64,000 nt of DNA, taken from the NCBI GenBank assembly GCA_024636555.1, contig JAGXGW010000064.1, positions 62,001-126,000 of the forward strand, given 5' to 3'. The position numbers and the translations under genes were made by a program. This document shows positions 18,273 through 26,399 of this stretch, one piece after another. This DNA is from Paracoccaceae bacterium. Its GTDB lineage: Bacteria; Pseudomonadota; Alphaproteobacteria; Rhodobacterales; Rhodobacteraceae. The notes beneath the pieces were generated by a model, which saw only the letters and a list, made by a program, of their open reading frames with translations, ran no database searches and had not been told where the DNA came from. The first letter of the stretch is position 1; each line of letters opens with the position of its first letter.

Positions 18273-19396
18273 TGTTCTAGATCCACTGGAAATTCGAGAC
18301 GGTAGTGCAGGCCCCACTCCTCATATTTAAGCTCGGCCTCACCGTTCAGTTCATATGCAACGACATCCTCCAGCAAACGGGTGCCGAAACCCTTTCGCTG
18401 GGGCGGGGTGATCTCGGGGCCGTCCGCTTCCCGCCACATCATCGAAAGCCTTTCGGAAACCCCTCTTGCATCCAGAAGATGCCATTCAAGATGTACTTTC
18501 CCGCCGGCGACGGAAAGGGCTCCGTACTTTGCTGCATTCGTCGCGAGTTCGTGCAGCGCCAAGCCAAACATCCGGGCCTGCCGCGGCGACAGTCCAACCG
18601 AAGTCCCCTCAATTGTGATCCTGCGAGGATCGTCCTGTCGATGCGGCGCAAGGATTTCGTGGGCAAGCTCCAGCGGATCGGCAAGCTCGTTGTCGTTCTC
18701 GAATACGAGCCCTTCAGCGGTCGACAACGCATGCAGCCGATCGATATAGGCGTCGCGATACTCAGTCGCAGTGCGGCCAGCGACAGATGTCTGAGACGCG
18801 AGTGCCCGTACGAGGCCGAGCAGATTTTTAACGCGGTGCCCTAACTCTCTCGCCAGAACCCCTTGCTCGCGGACAGCACGCTCCAGTTCTTTATGTGATC
18901 GCACCCGCTCGATCGCCGCTGCAAGAAGGTTTGCGTAGGTGCGCAGGAAGGCCACATCGTCGTCGCTGAATTCGCGCCGCTCTCGGGAATCGACCTCAAG
19001 AACGCCGAATGGGTCACCTTCCCCGACGATGATGACGTTCACCATGCTCCTTACACCGTGACGCCGCAGAACGTCGGGTGTTTCAAAGCGATCTTCCGCG
19101 TCGAGATCCGGTGACACAACGGGCTCGTCGGACCTCAGAGCGTAGCCGCCCGGCGACTTTTCATGGTCTCCGAAGGTTTCGTGGCCAACGACGCCGGGTT
19201 GCCAGTTCACGCCGCTGCGCAGGAGCATCTCGCCACGCTTTGGAAAATGCTCGAGCACCTTCACAAGCGGAACATCAAGTGCACCTGAGACCAGTTCGAC
19301 GGCCCGATGAAGCAGATCGTCGATGTCGTTACACCGAAAGGCGAACAAGCCGAAATCGGCAAGTGCAGCACGTTGGAGTTCCAGGTTTTGTGTCAT
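18269..19396 (-). CDS. GAF-domain HWE-family sensor histidine kinase
   Basis: 375 residues, soluble. A GAF sensor domain (about 18-165) is followed by a HWE histidine kinase module. The phosphoacceptor is H187 in RELGHRVKNLL, the N-box is HELATNAAKYGAL (N287), and the family-defining W-x-E is W321-R322-E323. The G-box GFGTR is at 336-340. HWE/HisKA_2 kinases feed the PhyR-NepR-EcfG general stress pathway in several Alphaproteobacteria. No PhyR, NepR or EcfG gene is in the window. The gene has an EcfG-type element 45 nt upstream of its ATG, which would put the sensor under the regulon it may control. Confidence 0.9.
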   Translation of the reverse strand: MTQNLELQRAALADFGLFAFRCNDIDDLLHRAVELVSGALDVPLVKVLEHFPKRGEMLLRSGVNWQPGVVGHETFGDHEKSPGGYALRSDEPVVSPDLDAEDRFETPDVLRRHGVRSMVNVIIVGEGDPFGVLEVDSRERREFSDDDVAFLRTYANLLAAAIERVRSHKELERAVREQGVLARELGHRVKNLLGLVRALASQTSVAGRTATEYRDAYIDRLHALSTAEGLVFENDNELADPLELAHEILAPHRQDDPRRITIEGTSVGLSPRQARMFGLALHELATNAAKYGALSVAGGKVHLEWHLLDARGVSERLSMMWREADGPEITPPQRKGFGTRLLEDVVAYELNGEAELKYEEWGLHYRLEFPVDLEQ

Positions 19397-19440
19397 CGCC
19401 TACTGTCGACCATTGGACATTGAAGATCTTACAGTATGCC

Positions 19441-19465
19441 AACATATTCGTAGCGATACGGTTCC
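19441..19465 (-). promoter_or_regulatory. EcfG-type promoter element before the HWE kinase
   Basis: On the minus strand, GGAAC (19465-19461), 16 nt, TGTT (19444-19441), 45 nt before the kinase ATG at 19396. Confidence 0.6.
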
Positions 19466-19616
19466 CGCAGAGCGGATTCCGCGTGGGTTCCCGGTTCTTC
19501 GTGCCATGAGACCTGCGGGACTTTGAGATGGCAGTGCTTGCTTTGCCTGGCTCGGACGTGAACCCCAAAGTAATCTGATCCTTAATGCGCCAATCAAGAG
19601 TCTAATCCGCAGACGT

Positions 19617-19844
19617 TTAAAGAACAGGGGTGTGCCACGGCCACCAGATCGCCAGCAGACCGATCCAGAACAGCAGGATCATCAGCACGGCCAGCAGAGC
19701 GGCAGCCGCGCTGGGAGCATAGCGCCAGCTGTTATCACTGCGATAGAACCTGCGATCGCGGGTGTAGGGCCAGGTCGGCCAGGCAAAAACAGCAATCAGT
19801 ATTAGAAATACAAGGAACCAGAATCCAAATACGTCAATGGCCAT
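19617..19844 (-). CDS. small two-span membrane protein, unknown function
   Basis: 75 residues with hydrophobic spans at about 4-23 and 46-68, joined by a basic, aromatic loop (PYTRDRRFYRSDNSWRYAP). An AAAGGAGAT ribosome site immediately before the ATG at 19844 makes the start secure. I do not recognise a family. It is a single-gene unit with its own stress-type promoter element. Confidence 0.7.
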   Translation of the reverse strand: MAIDVFGFWFLVFLILIAVFAWPTWPYTRDRRFYRSDNSWRYAPSAAAALLAVLMILLFWIGLLAIWWPWHTPVL

Positions 19845-19879
19845 GTCCGATCTCCTTTGTGGGGCGTGATCGCTGGAAA

Positions 19880-19904
19880 AACCATATGATGGTTCATTTG
19901 TTCC
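19880..19904 (-). promoter_or_regulatory. EcfG-type promoter element before the small membrane protein
   Basis: On the minus strand, GGAAC (19904-19900), 16 nt, GGTT (19883-19880), 36 nt before the ATG at 19844. Confidence 0.6.
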
Positions 19905-20127
19905 AAAACGCGTGCTGTTGTCGACCATTGCCATCAGACGCCGAACGGCCACGGATCGCGCAAGTCTGCGTGTTGGTCGCGTTCACGGCAAGGAAGTGGC
20001 TGGAGTATGCGCCCCGTGTCGCCTCATTGAAGTGCCCAAGGAGAGTCTGGTCTCAGGTCAAGCCCGGCAGCGTCTTGCCCCGTCAGCAGTCTGCGGCTGC
20101 CACCCGCCACTGTAGGGAAGCGGGCAA

Positions 20128-20340
20128 TCAGATCCGGGTTTCCGTGATCTCGTTGGGTTGATGGCGGTCCAGGATTTCGCGCGCCTGAGGTTCGGCATCC
20201 ACGGGAACAATCATCTTTAGCTCAAAGGTGTCAGATGAAAGGAATACCTTCTCTCTGGGATAGCCCTTGCCGATCAGATCATCGTAGGCGTTCCGCGCCG
20301 CCTCTGCCGTCTCATATCTTGCCGTCAGTGTTTTGGTCAT
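20128..20340 (-). CDS. small soluble protein, unknown function
   Basis: 70 residues with MTKTLTARYETAEAARNAYDDL at the start, a pattern recalling the alpha-beta halves of general-stress or ferredoxin-like small proteins in which an Ala-rich helix follows a short strand. A second strand-helix unit (KMIVPVDAEPQAREIL) follows. There is no signal peptide. The function is unknown. A possible EcfG-type element lies 74 nt upstream. Confidence 0.6.
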   Translation of the reverse strand: MTKTLTARYETAEAARNAYDDLIGKGYPREKVFLSSDTFELKMIVPVDAEPQAREILDRHQPNEITETRI

Positions 20341-20413
20341 TCTCTCGATCCATGAAGTGGGAGCTGTCTATGCCAGCGGGCGTCGCACGTTCAATCGTGC
20401 GGCGTGTAAGAGT

Positions 20414-20439
20414 AACTTTAAGACATTCACGTTTGTTCC
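20414..20439 (-). promoter_or_regulatory. EcfG-type promoter element before the 70-residue protein
   Basis: On the minus strand, GGAAC (20439-20435), 17 nt, AGTT (20417-20414), 74 nt before the ATG at 20340. It is the weakest of the six in the cluster. Confidence 0.45.
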
Positions 20440-21065
20440 ACACTTCGAGAAACCCTGTAGGTACGGCCGATATGTATCTTGGCTGACATGCTTTGTGCCC
20501 CCTCCCGCGCCGCGGTGTCCGGATGCCTGCTGACAGGATCGATTCGTATGGACCGCCGCATCGCGCGCAGCAGATTTGCCGGAAATCCCCGCCTTGCGAT
20601 CGTATTGGTGCGTCTTCGTGGACAATGGCATCAGGGCTAGTCATGAAAAAGCCATGTTTAAAGAGGGTGCGCGATCCGCGCCACTGATGCGGATATGGAA
20701 ACAGGTTTTGGTGACTTGAGGGCTGTCGAGACGCTTACCCCCGCATTTTTGCAGGAATACCGCCTCTCTTAAGTGCCATCGCGCTGCACTGTCCCGACCT
20801 TCGCGACAGTGCGGCCTCATCCTTTCGGGCAGCTTTGGTGACTATGGCAGAAGCAGGGCGTTTTCTGGGACAAATCTTGTTTGGGGCGGCCGCCTCTCGG
20901 GCTAGTGCTGGTGCCTCGGTCGACGGCGGTGGCCGGGGAGAGGCGGGTGACCATGCGCCTGCTGTCCGACAGACCGGCGCGCTATTCAGGAGGCTGCTTG
21001 ATGCCATGTGAACCCATCTTTCAGCATATCCTGCCCCGCCCATTGCACGGCGCGAGGGCACAAGG
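20440..21065. other. 626-bp interval without supported genes
   Basis: Short open frames only, none with a recognisable domain or good ribosome site. It marks the right border of the stress-gene cluster before the Hint-domain gene. No terminator-like hairpin or repeat stood out. Confidence 0.4.
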
Positions 21066-21746
21066 ATGACAGACCTCCGACAAGCCGCCCGCTCCGGCCG
21101 CGCCGCAGAAGGCGGGGCGACATTCGGCATCGACGGCTTCAGCCTTGAACGCACTCAGGTGGCGTGTTTCACCCCCGGAACGGCGATCGCCACGGCGCGC
21201 GGTGAGCGTCTGGTCGAGGAATTATACAGCGGTGACCGCATCGTCACCCGCGACAACGGCATTCAGCCGATCCGCTGGATCGGCAGCAAGCGGCTCTCGA
21301 CCCTCGATCTGGCGCGCAATCCGCATCTTTGCCCGATATTGCTGCGGCGCGGATCACTGGGGGACAACCTGCCGGAACGCGATATCTGGGTCAGCCCGAA
21401 CCACCGAATACTGGTGAACAGCGCGCAAACCGCGCTGCATTTCCACGAGCAGGAGGTTCTCGCCGCCGCCAAACATATGACCGGCGGGCAGGGGATCGAT
21501 TCCGTTCAGGTGCGCACGGTGACATATATGCATCTGCTGTTCGACCAGCACGAGGTGATCCTGTCCAGCGGATGCTGGAGCGAGAGCTTCCAGCCCGATG
21601 CCCAGCGGATCCAGGGCTTCGGTCATGCCCAGCGCGCCGAAATTCTCGAGCTTTTCCCCGATCTGCGCACGGATCAGAGACAGGATGCCTTTCAGCCCAC
21701 ACGGCGCGTTCTGAACCGTGACGAGGCCTTGCGCGTAGGGCGTTGA
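21066..21746 (+). CDS. stand-alone Hint-domain protein (Hint_2)
   Basis: 226 residues with a Hedgehog/intein-type Hint domain. It begins at ACFTPGTAIATARGERLVEEL (34-54, C35 being the splice-type nucleophile). The WVSPNHRILV block (about 108-117) is the Hint B-block with its catalytic His, and the domain ends near HEVILSSGCWSESF. A short C-terminal helix region follows. Rhodobacterales encode many such single Hint proteins of unknown function, some exported by type I systems; here there is no haemolysin repeat. GAGGG before the ATG at 21066 supports the start. Confidence 0.82.
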   Translation: MTDLRQAARSGRAAEGGATFGIDGFSLERTQVACFTPGTAIATARGERLVEELYSGDRIVTRDNGIQPIRWIGSKRLSTLDLARNPHLCPILLRRGSLGDNLPERDIWVSPNHRILVNSAQTALHFHEQEVLAAAKHMTGGQGIDSVQVRTVTYMHLLFDQHEVILSSGCWSESFQPDAQRIQGFGHAQRAEILELFPDLRTDQRQDAFQPTRRVLNRDEALRVGR

Positions 21747-21839
21747 CAAACAGTTGCAGCTGTCTGGTCCCGCGTCACTGCGGGAACAGGCTTGACGGAG
21801 CAGGGGCAGGGGGCTGTCGCTGTTCCGGAAAACGGGATG

Positions 21840-21866
21840 CGGCCCGGAGGTAGTCCCTCCGGGCCG
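21840..21866. terminator. bidirectional terminator
   Basis: A perfect 11-bp stem CGGCCCGGAGG/CCTCCGGGCCG with a 5-nt loop between the convergent Hint-domain and nucleotidyltransferase genes, followed by TTTA on the plus strand. Confidence 0.75.
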
Positions 21867-21890
21867 TTTATCTGTCAGGCGCGTGATCTG

Positions 21891-22493
21891 TCAGGGCTGC
21901 GCCTTTGCGCGCCATGCGGCCCAGTCTTCGGGCGTGTCCAGATCGGTGGTGGCATGATGCGCGGGCAGGGCAATCGTGACGATCCGGTCCTTGTGGGTGC
22001 GCAAAAGATCGCGCGCGCCGCTGTCGCCGTGGCATGTTTGCAGGGCGTCGAACAGATCGGCGGGAAACACCACCGGATGGCCGTGCTGCCCGTCGCGGTC
22101 CACAGCGCGCAGGATGGCATCCGGCGCGGTGTCATGTGCGGCGATCATGCGTCGGAGGTCATCGCTGTCCAGGTCGGGCAGATCGGCGGGCAGGATCATG
22201 ACGGCGGCACAGCCCGGCGGCAAAGCTGATACACCCGCACGGATCGACGCGCCCATGCCCTCGGTGGCATCGGGCACCATCACTGGCGTCACATCCAGCC
22301 CCGCAAGACAGCCCATGCGCGGATGGTCCGGGCCGGGCAGCGTGCACAGCACAGGCCCCGTGGCCACAGCAAGCGCGCGTTCCAGCATGACACGCAACAG
22401 GGGCTGGCCTGCAACCTCCTCCCGCAGCTTGTCACCGCCCCGCATCCGCGCGGCGGCACCTGCCGCCAGTATCAGGATCGCGCAACCTGCCAC
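21891..22493 (-). CDS. MocA-like molybdenum cofactor cytidylyltransferase / NTP transferase
   Basis: 200 residues (212 from the upstream ATG). The nucleotide-binding N-terminus is ILILAAGAAARMRGGDK, the MobA/MocA signature; ADLPDL marks the catalytic metal Asp, and HGHPVVFP is the conserved substrate loop of the MocA group. Such enzymes transfer CMP to molybdopterin for xanthine-dehydrogenase-type enzymes; no molybdoenzyme gene is nearby. A GTG at 22493 gives the usual N-terminus and clears the upstream gene; ATG at 22529 would overlap it by 29 nt. Confidence 0.75.
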   Translation of the reverse strand: MAGCAILILAAGAAARMRGGDKLREEVAGQPLLRVMLERALAVATGPVLCTLPGPDHPRMGCLAGLDVTPVMVPDATEGMGASIRAGVSALPPGCAAVMILPADLPDLDSDDLRRMIAAHDTAPDAILRAVDRDGQHGHPVVFPADLFDALQTCHGDSGARDLLRTHKDRIVTIALPAHHATTDLDTPEDWAAWRAKAQP

Positions 22494-22500
22494 TGTGCCG

Positions 22501-24909
22501 TCAGCCCCGCATTCTTGCACCGTCTGCATCGAACAACGGCGTGGTGATCAGGTGGGCGGGGCGCATCTGGCCCATGATCTCGATCTCGACCCGCAACCCC
22601 TCTTCCGCGCGGTCGCTTGGCACAAAGCCCAGCGCGATCGACTTGCCAGCATGGTGCGAATATCCGCCCGATGTGCAGAACCCCTGCACCTTGCCGTCGA
22701 GCCAGATCGGCTCGTAGGCCACGACATCGGCATCCTCAGCCGCCACCTCGAAAGCGCAAAGCCTGCGCTGCGGGCCAGTGGTGCGCTCTGCCTCGGCAGC
22801 CCCGCGTCCGATGAAACCGGCGTTCTTTTTGAACGAGATGAAACGGTCCAGCCCCGTCTCCGCCGCCGTATAGTCGGGCGAGAACTCGTTGCGCCAACTG
22901 CCAAAGAACTTGTCCAGCCGCAGGCTCATCATCGCGCGCATCCCGAAAGGCTTCATCCCGTGTTTCTGGCCTTCCTCCCACAGGACCGACCACAAAGCCC
23001 GCTGCGCCATCGGATCGCAATAGATCTCGAACCCCAGATCGCCGGTGTAGCTGACGCGCTGCACGGTGCAATCGGCCATGCCCACGGTCATGCGCCGCAC
23101 ATCCATGAAAGCCATGTCGCTGATATCGGTGCGGGTGCAGGCGGCCAGCACCTCGCGCGCCTTTGGGCCCGCGATCTGGAATCCGGTCAGGCGGTCAGAG
23201 ATATTCTCGACACTCACGCCCTGATCGGCGTTTTGCTGGAACCAGCGCATGTGATAGGCCTGCGCGCCGTAACTGGCAGTGAGTTGGAAGCGATCCTCCG
23301 CCAGACAGGAGACGGTGAAATCCCCGATCAAACGGCCCTTGGCCGAGAGCATCGGCGTCAGGCTCAACCGCCCCGGTTGCGGAATGCGCCCCGCCATGAT
23401 CCGGTCCAGCCATGCCCGCGCACCGGCACCCGTGACCAGATATTTGCCGAAGTTCTGCACCTCGTTGATGCCCACAGCCTCGCGCACGGCCTTGACCTCG
23501 CGCGCTGTGGCCTCGAACGCGTTGGAGCGGCGGAAGCTGGGTGTCTCAAAGCGCGGCTCGTCGCCTTGCGCGAAGTAGTTGACCACCTCAAGCCCGTATT
23601 GCGCGCCCCAGACTGCGCCCATGCCGTCAAAGACGTCGTACATCGGCGTGGTGCGGAACGGGCGCGCGGCGGGCAGTTCCTCGTTCGGATAGCTGATGGA
23701 AAAGCGCTTCTGGTAGTTCTCGATCACCTTGGGGCGGGTGAAACCCGGTGTCGTCCATTCCCCAAAACGCGCGCAATCCATCGCGAACGTATCGCGCTCC
23801 GTCTCGCCTTGAATCATCCACTGCGCCAGCATAAGCCCCACACCGCCGCCTTGGCTGAAGCCCGCCATGACCGCACAGGCGGACCAGTAGTTCCGCATTC
23901 CCGGCACGGGGCCGACCAGCGGATTGCCGTCAGGCGCGAAGGTGAACGGCCCGTGGATCACGGTTTTCACGCCCGCGCGTTCCAGAATGGGGAAGCGGCG
24001 ATAGGCAAAGGCGATGCTGTCCTCGATCTTGTCGAGGTTGTCGGGCAGCAGTTCATGCCCGAAATTCCACGGCGTGCCATCCACGGCCCAAGGGCGGCAG
24101 GGTTGTTCGTAGAACCCGATACACAGCCCTCGCCCTTCCTGCCGCAGATAGCTTTCGCCTGCGGGGTCCATCACATGCGGATGCTCGGTTTCGCGCCCGT
24201 AGATCTCGGGTAGATCATCGGTGACGATATACTGGTGCTCCATCGGATGCAGCGGGAAGTAGACGCCGGCCATCGCCCCCACCTCGCGCGCCCACAGCCC
24301 GCCTGCATTCACCACATGCTCGGCATGCACCGTGCCTTTTTCGGTGACCACATCCCATGTGCCATCGGCGCGCTGGGTGGTGGCGGTCACCTTGCAATGC
24401 GTCTCGATGCTGGCCCCGCCCATCTTGGCGGCGCGGGCATAGGCATGGGTCGTGCCCGACGGGTCAAGATGCCCGTCCAGCGGGTCGTAAAGCCCGCCGA
24501 CGATGCCGTCCAGATTGGTGATCGGCGCGATGCGCGCGATGTCTTCGGGGCTGACGATCTCGGTCTCCAGCCCCATGTAACGGTGTTTGGCACGTTCCGC
24601 GACCAGCATGTCGAACCGCTCGCGGTTATCGGCCAGCGTGATGCCGCCGACATGATGCAGCCCGCAGGACATGCCTGTTATCGCCTCCAGCTCCTTGTAG
24701 AGCCGGATCGTATAGCCCTGCAGGGCGGCCATATTGGTGTCGCCGTTCAGCGTATGAAACCCGCCCGCCGCGTGCCATGTGCTGCCGCTGGTCAGTTCCG
24801 AGCGCTCGATCACCATCACATCGGACCATCCCAGCTTGGTCAGGTGATACAGGACCGAACAGCCGACAACGCCGCCGCCGATCACGGCTACTCTGGTGGT
24901 GGTTTGCAT
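22501..24909 (-). CDS. dimethylglycine/sarcosine dehydrogenase-like FAD protein with GcvT domain
   Basis: 802 residues. The N-terminal FAD-dependent D-amino-acid-oxidase fold (about 5-390) has VIGGGVVGCS as dinucleotide loop and STWHAAGG, where the family's covalent-flavin His lies. The FAO-M linker (about 390-450) is followed by GcvT tetrahydrofolate-binding and C-terminal barrels (about 450-800). The architecture is that of dimethylglycine and sarcosine dehydrogenases, which demethylate betaine derivatives and pass the C1 unit to folate. Many Roseobacter paralogues exist, so the substrate is uncertain. It is followed closely by the MocA-like gene. Confidence 0.85.
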   Translation of the reverse strand: MQTTTRVAVIGGGVVGCSVLYHLTKLGWSDVMVIERSELTSGSTWHAAGGFHTLNGDTNMAALQGYTIRLYKELEAITGMSCGLHHVGGITLADNRERFDMLVAERAKHRYMGLETEIVSPEDIARIAPITNLDGIVGGLYDPLDGHLDPSGTTHAYARAAKMGGASIETHCKVTATTQRADGTWDVVTEKGTVHAEHVVNAGGLWAREVGAMAGVYFPLHPMEHQYIVTDDLPEIYGRETEHPHVMDPAGESYLRQEGRGLCIGFYEQPCRPWAVDGTPWNFGHELLPDNLDKIEDSIAFAYRRFPILERAGVKTVIHGPFTFAPDGNPLVGPVPGMRNYWSACAVMAGFSQGGGVGLMLAQWMIQGETERDTFAMDCARFGEWTTPGFTRPKVIENYQKRFSISYPNEELPAARPFRTTPMYDVFDGMGAVWGAQYGLEVVNYFAQGDEPRFETPSFRRSNAFEATAREVKAVREAVGINEVQNFGKYLVTGAGARAWLDRIMAGRIPQPGRLSLTPMLSAKGRLIGDFTVSCLAEDRFQLTASYGAQAYHMRWFQQNADQGVSVENISDRLTGFQIAGPKAREVLAACTRTDISDMAFMDVRRMTVGMADCTVQRVSYTGDLGFEIYCDPMAQRALWSVLWEEGQKHGMKPFGMRAMMSLRLDKFFGSWRNEFSPDYTAAETGLDRFISFKKNAGFIGRGAAEAERTTGPQRRLCAFEVAAEDADVVAYEPIWLDGKVQGFCTSGGYSHHAGKSIALGFVPSDRAEEGLRVEIEIMGQMRPAHLITTPLFDADGARMRG

Positions 24910-25016
24910 AACACGATCCCCTGACTGTACGTCTGCCAGACTTTGCCGCCCGTTTCAAAAGGGCAAGCAGGATCACGACATTTTCTGTCGCAAAAATCGT
25001 GTGGCGGCAGTTTGCG

Positions 25017-26318
25017 TCAGAGCGGGCGGATCTTGAGCTTGGTGATGCGGTTGGCCTTGCGGCCCGTGACCTCGAAGCGGAACCCGTGAAAGCTGAAGAC
25101 CTGCCCGACGCTGGGGATCATCTGCGCCTCGTAGATTACCAGACCGGCCACGGTATTGGCCTCGAGATCCGGCAGGTTCCAGTCCATCGCGCGGTTCGCG
25201 TCGCGGATCGTCATCGCGCCGTCCACGGCAAAGCTGCCGTCCTTCAGGCGCTGTACGGCATGCTCGGCGGCGGTGTCGAACTCGTCGGTGATCTCGCCCA
25301 CGATCTCTTCAAGGATATCCTCAAGCGTGATCAGCCCCTCAAGGCTGCCGTATTCATCCACGACCAGCGCAAAATGCGAGCGGCGGCGCAGGAACTGGCG
25401 CATCTGGTCATCCAGCGTTGTCGTGTCGGGGATGAAATAGGGCGGGCGCATCACGTCGAGGATCTTGAAGGTCTTCAACCCGTCCGGCACCGGCGCGGGG
25501 CCGAAGGCCAGCTTGTGCATCGCGCGCAACGTATCCTTGGCATGGATCACGCCCAGAATATTGTCGGGATCGCCCTGAAACACCGGCAGGCGGGTATGGG
25601 CGCTGTCAAGCAACTGGCTCAGCAGAACCTCCGGATCGGAATCGGCATCCAGCATCTCGATCCGGCTGCGGTGGAGCATGATCTCCTCCACTGTGCGATC
25701 GCCCAGATCCAGTGCGCCCAGAATACGGTCCCGGTCCTCTTTCTGCACCACGCCTTCGGACTGTCCGAGATAGAGCGCGCCCGCGATCTCGTCGCGCACG
25801 GCCAGAATGTGGCTGTCGGGATCGGCCTTGACGCCGAACAGCCGCAGCACACCGCGCACCAGCAACCGCACGGCGCTGACCACGGGGGCAAACACCTTGA
25901 CCACAACCCGGATCGGGGCGGACACCATCGCCGCAGCGGTTTCGGCATTGGTGATCGCATAGGTCTTGGGCAGCACCTCGGCAAAGATCAGCACCAGCAG
26001 CGTCATCACCAGTGTCGCGACAGCCACGCCGCTTTCGCCGAACAATCGTGTCAGCAGGGCGGTCGCCAGCGAGGTGGCAAGGATGTTGACAAGGTTGTTG
26101 CCCAGCAGGACAGAGCCGATCAGCCGCTCGTTATCCTCGGTAATCGCCAGCGCGCGGGCCGCCCCCTTGGAGCCCTTGTCGGCCTGCGAGCGCAATTTCC
26201 CGCGCGAGGCCGCCGTCAAGGCGGTTTCGCTGCCGGAGAAGAAGGCCGACATCACCAGCAGCAAGGCAATGCCGCCAGCCGTGATCCAGAAAGCCGCGTC
26301 CAGCACGGAGGTATCCAT
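25017..26318 (-). CDS. CorC/HlyC-type CNNM membrane protein with CBS domains
   Basis: 433 residues. The DUF21/CNNM membrane domain (about 1-180, three or four helices) contains SAFFSGSETALTAASRGKL. A CBS pair follows (about 205-330; ends with VVDEYGSLEGLITLEDILEEI), then a C-terminal CorC_HlyC FAD-like domain (345-430). Family members are implicated in magnesium or cobalt efflux/resistance; the old haemolysin name is misleading. It is the last gene of a probable minus-strand unit after xerD (gap 81 bp). Confidence 0.88.
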   Translation of the reverse strand: MDTSVLDAAFWITAGGIALLLVMSAFFSGSETALTAASRGKLRSQADKGSKGAARALAITEDNERLIGSVLLGNNLVNILATSLATALLTRLFGESGVAVATLVMTLLVLIFAEVLPKTYAITNAETAAAMVSAPIRVVVKVFAPVVSAVRLLVRGVLRLFGVKADPDSHILAVRDEIAGALYLGQSEGVVQKEDRDRILGALDLGDRTVEEIMLHRSRIEMLDADSDPEVLLSQLLDSAHTRLPVFQGDPDNILGVIHAKDTLRAMHKLAFGPAPVPDGLKTFKILDVMRPPYFIPDTTTLDDQMRQFLRRRSHFALVVDEYGSLEGLITLEDILEEIVGEITDEFDTAAEHAVQRLKDGSFAVDGAMTIRDANRAMDWNLPDLEANTVAGLVIYEAQMIPSVGQVFSFHGFRFEVTGRKANRITKLKIRPL

Positions 26319-26399
26319 GATTTCTATCCTATAAACCTGAATGCCTTATGTGGCGGTGCGGCATGGCAATCAAGGGGAGGGGCGCAGATTATTGCGCGA

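Noticed and set aside
19462-19495. Second GTTCC copy upstream of the HWE kinase (19486-19490)
   Set aside because: On the minus strand it gives GGAAC, but 16 or 17 nt later there is no NGTT, so only the 19441-19465 copy fits a promoter.
21976-24213. 745-codon plus-strand frame antisense to the GcvT-type dehydrogenase
   Set aside because: Same GC-driven shadow; Arg/Ala-rich product without motifs.
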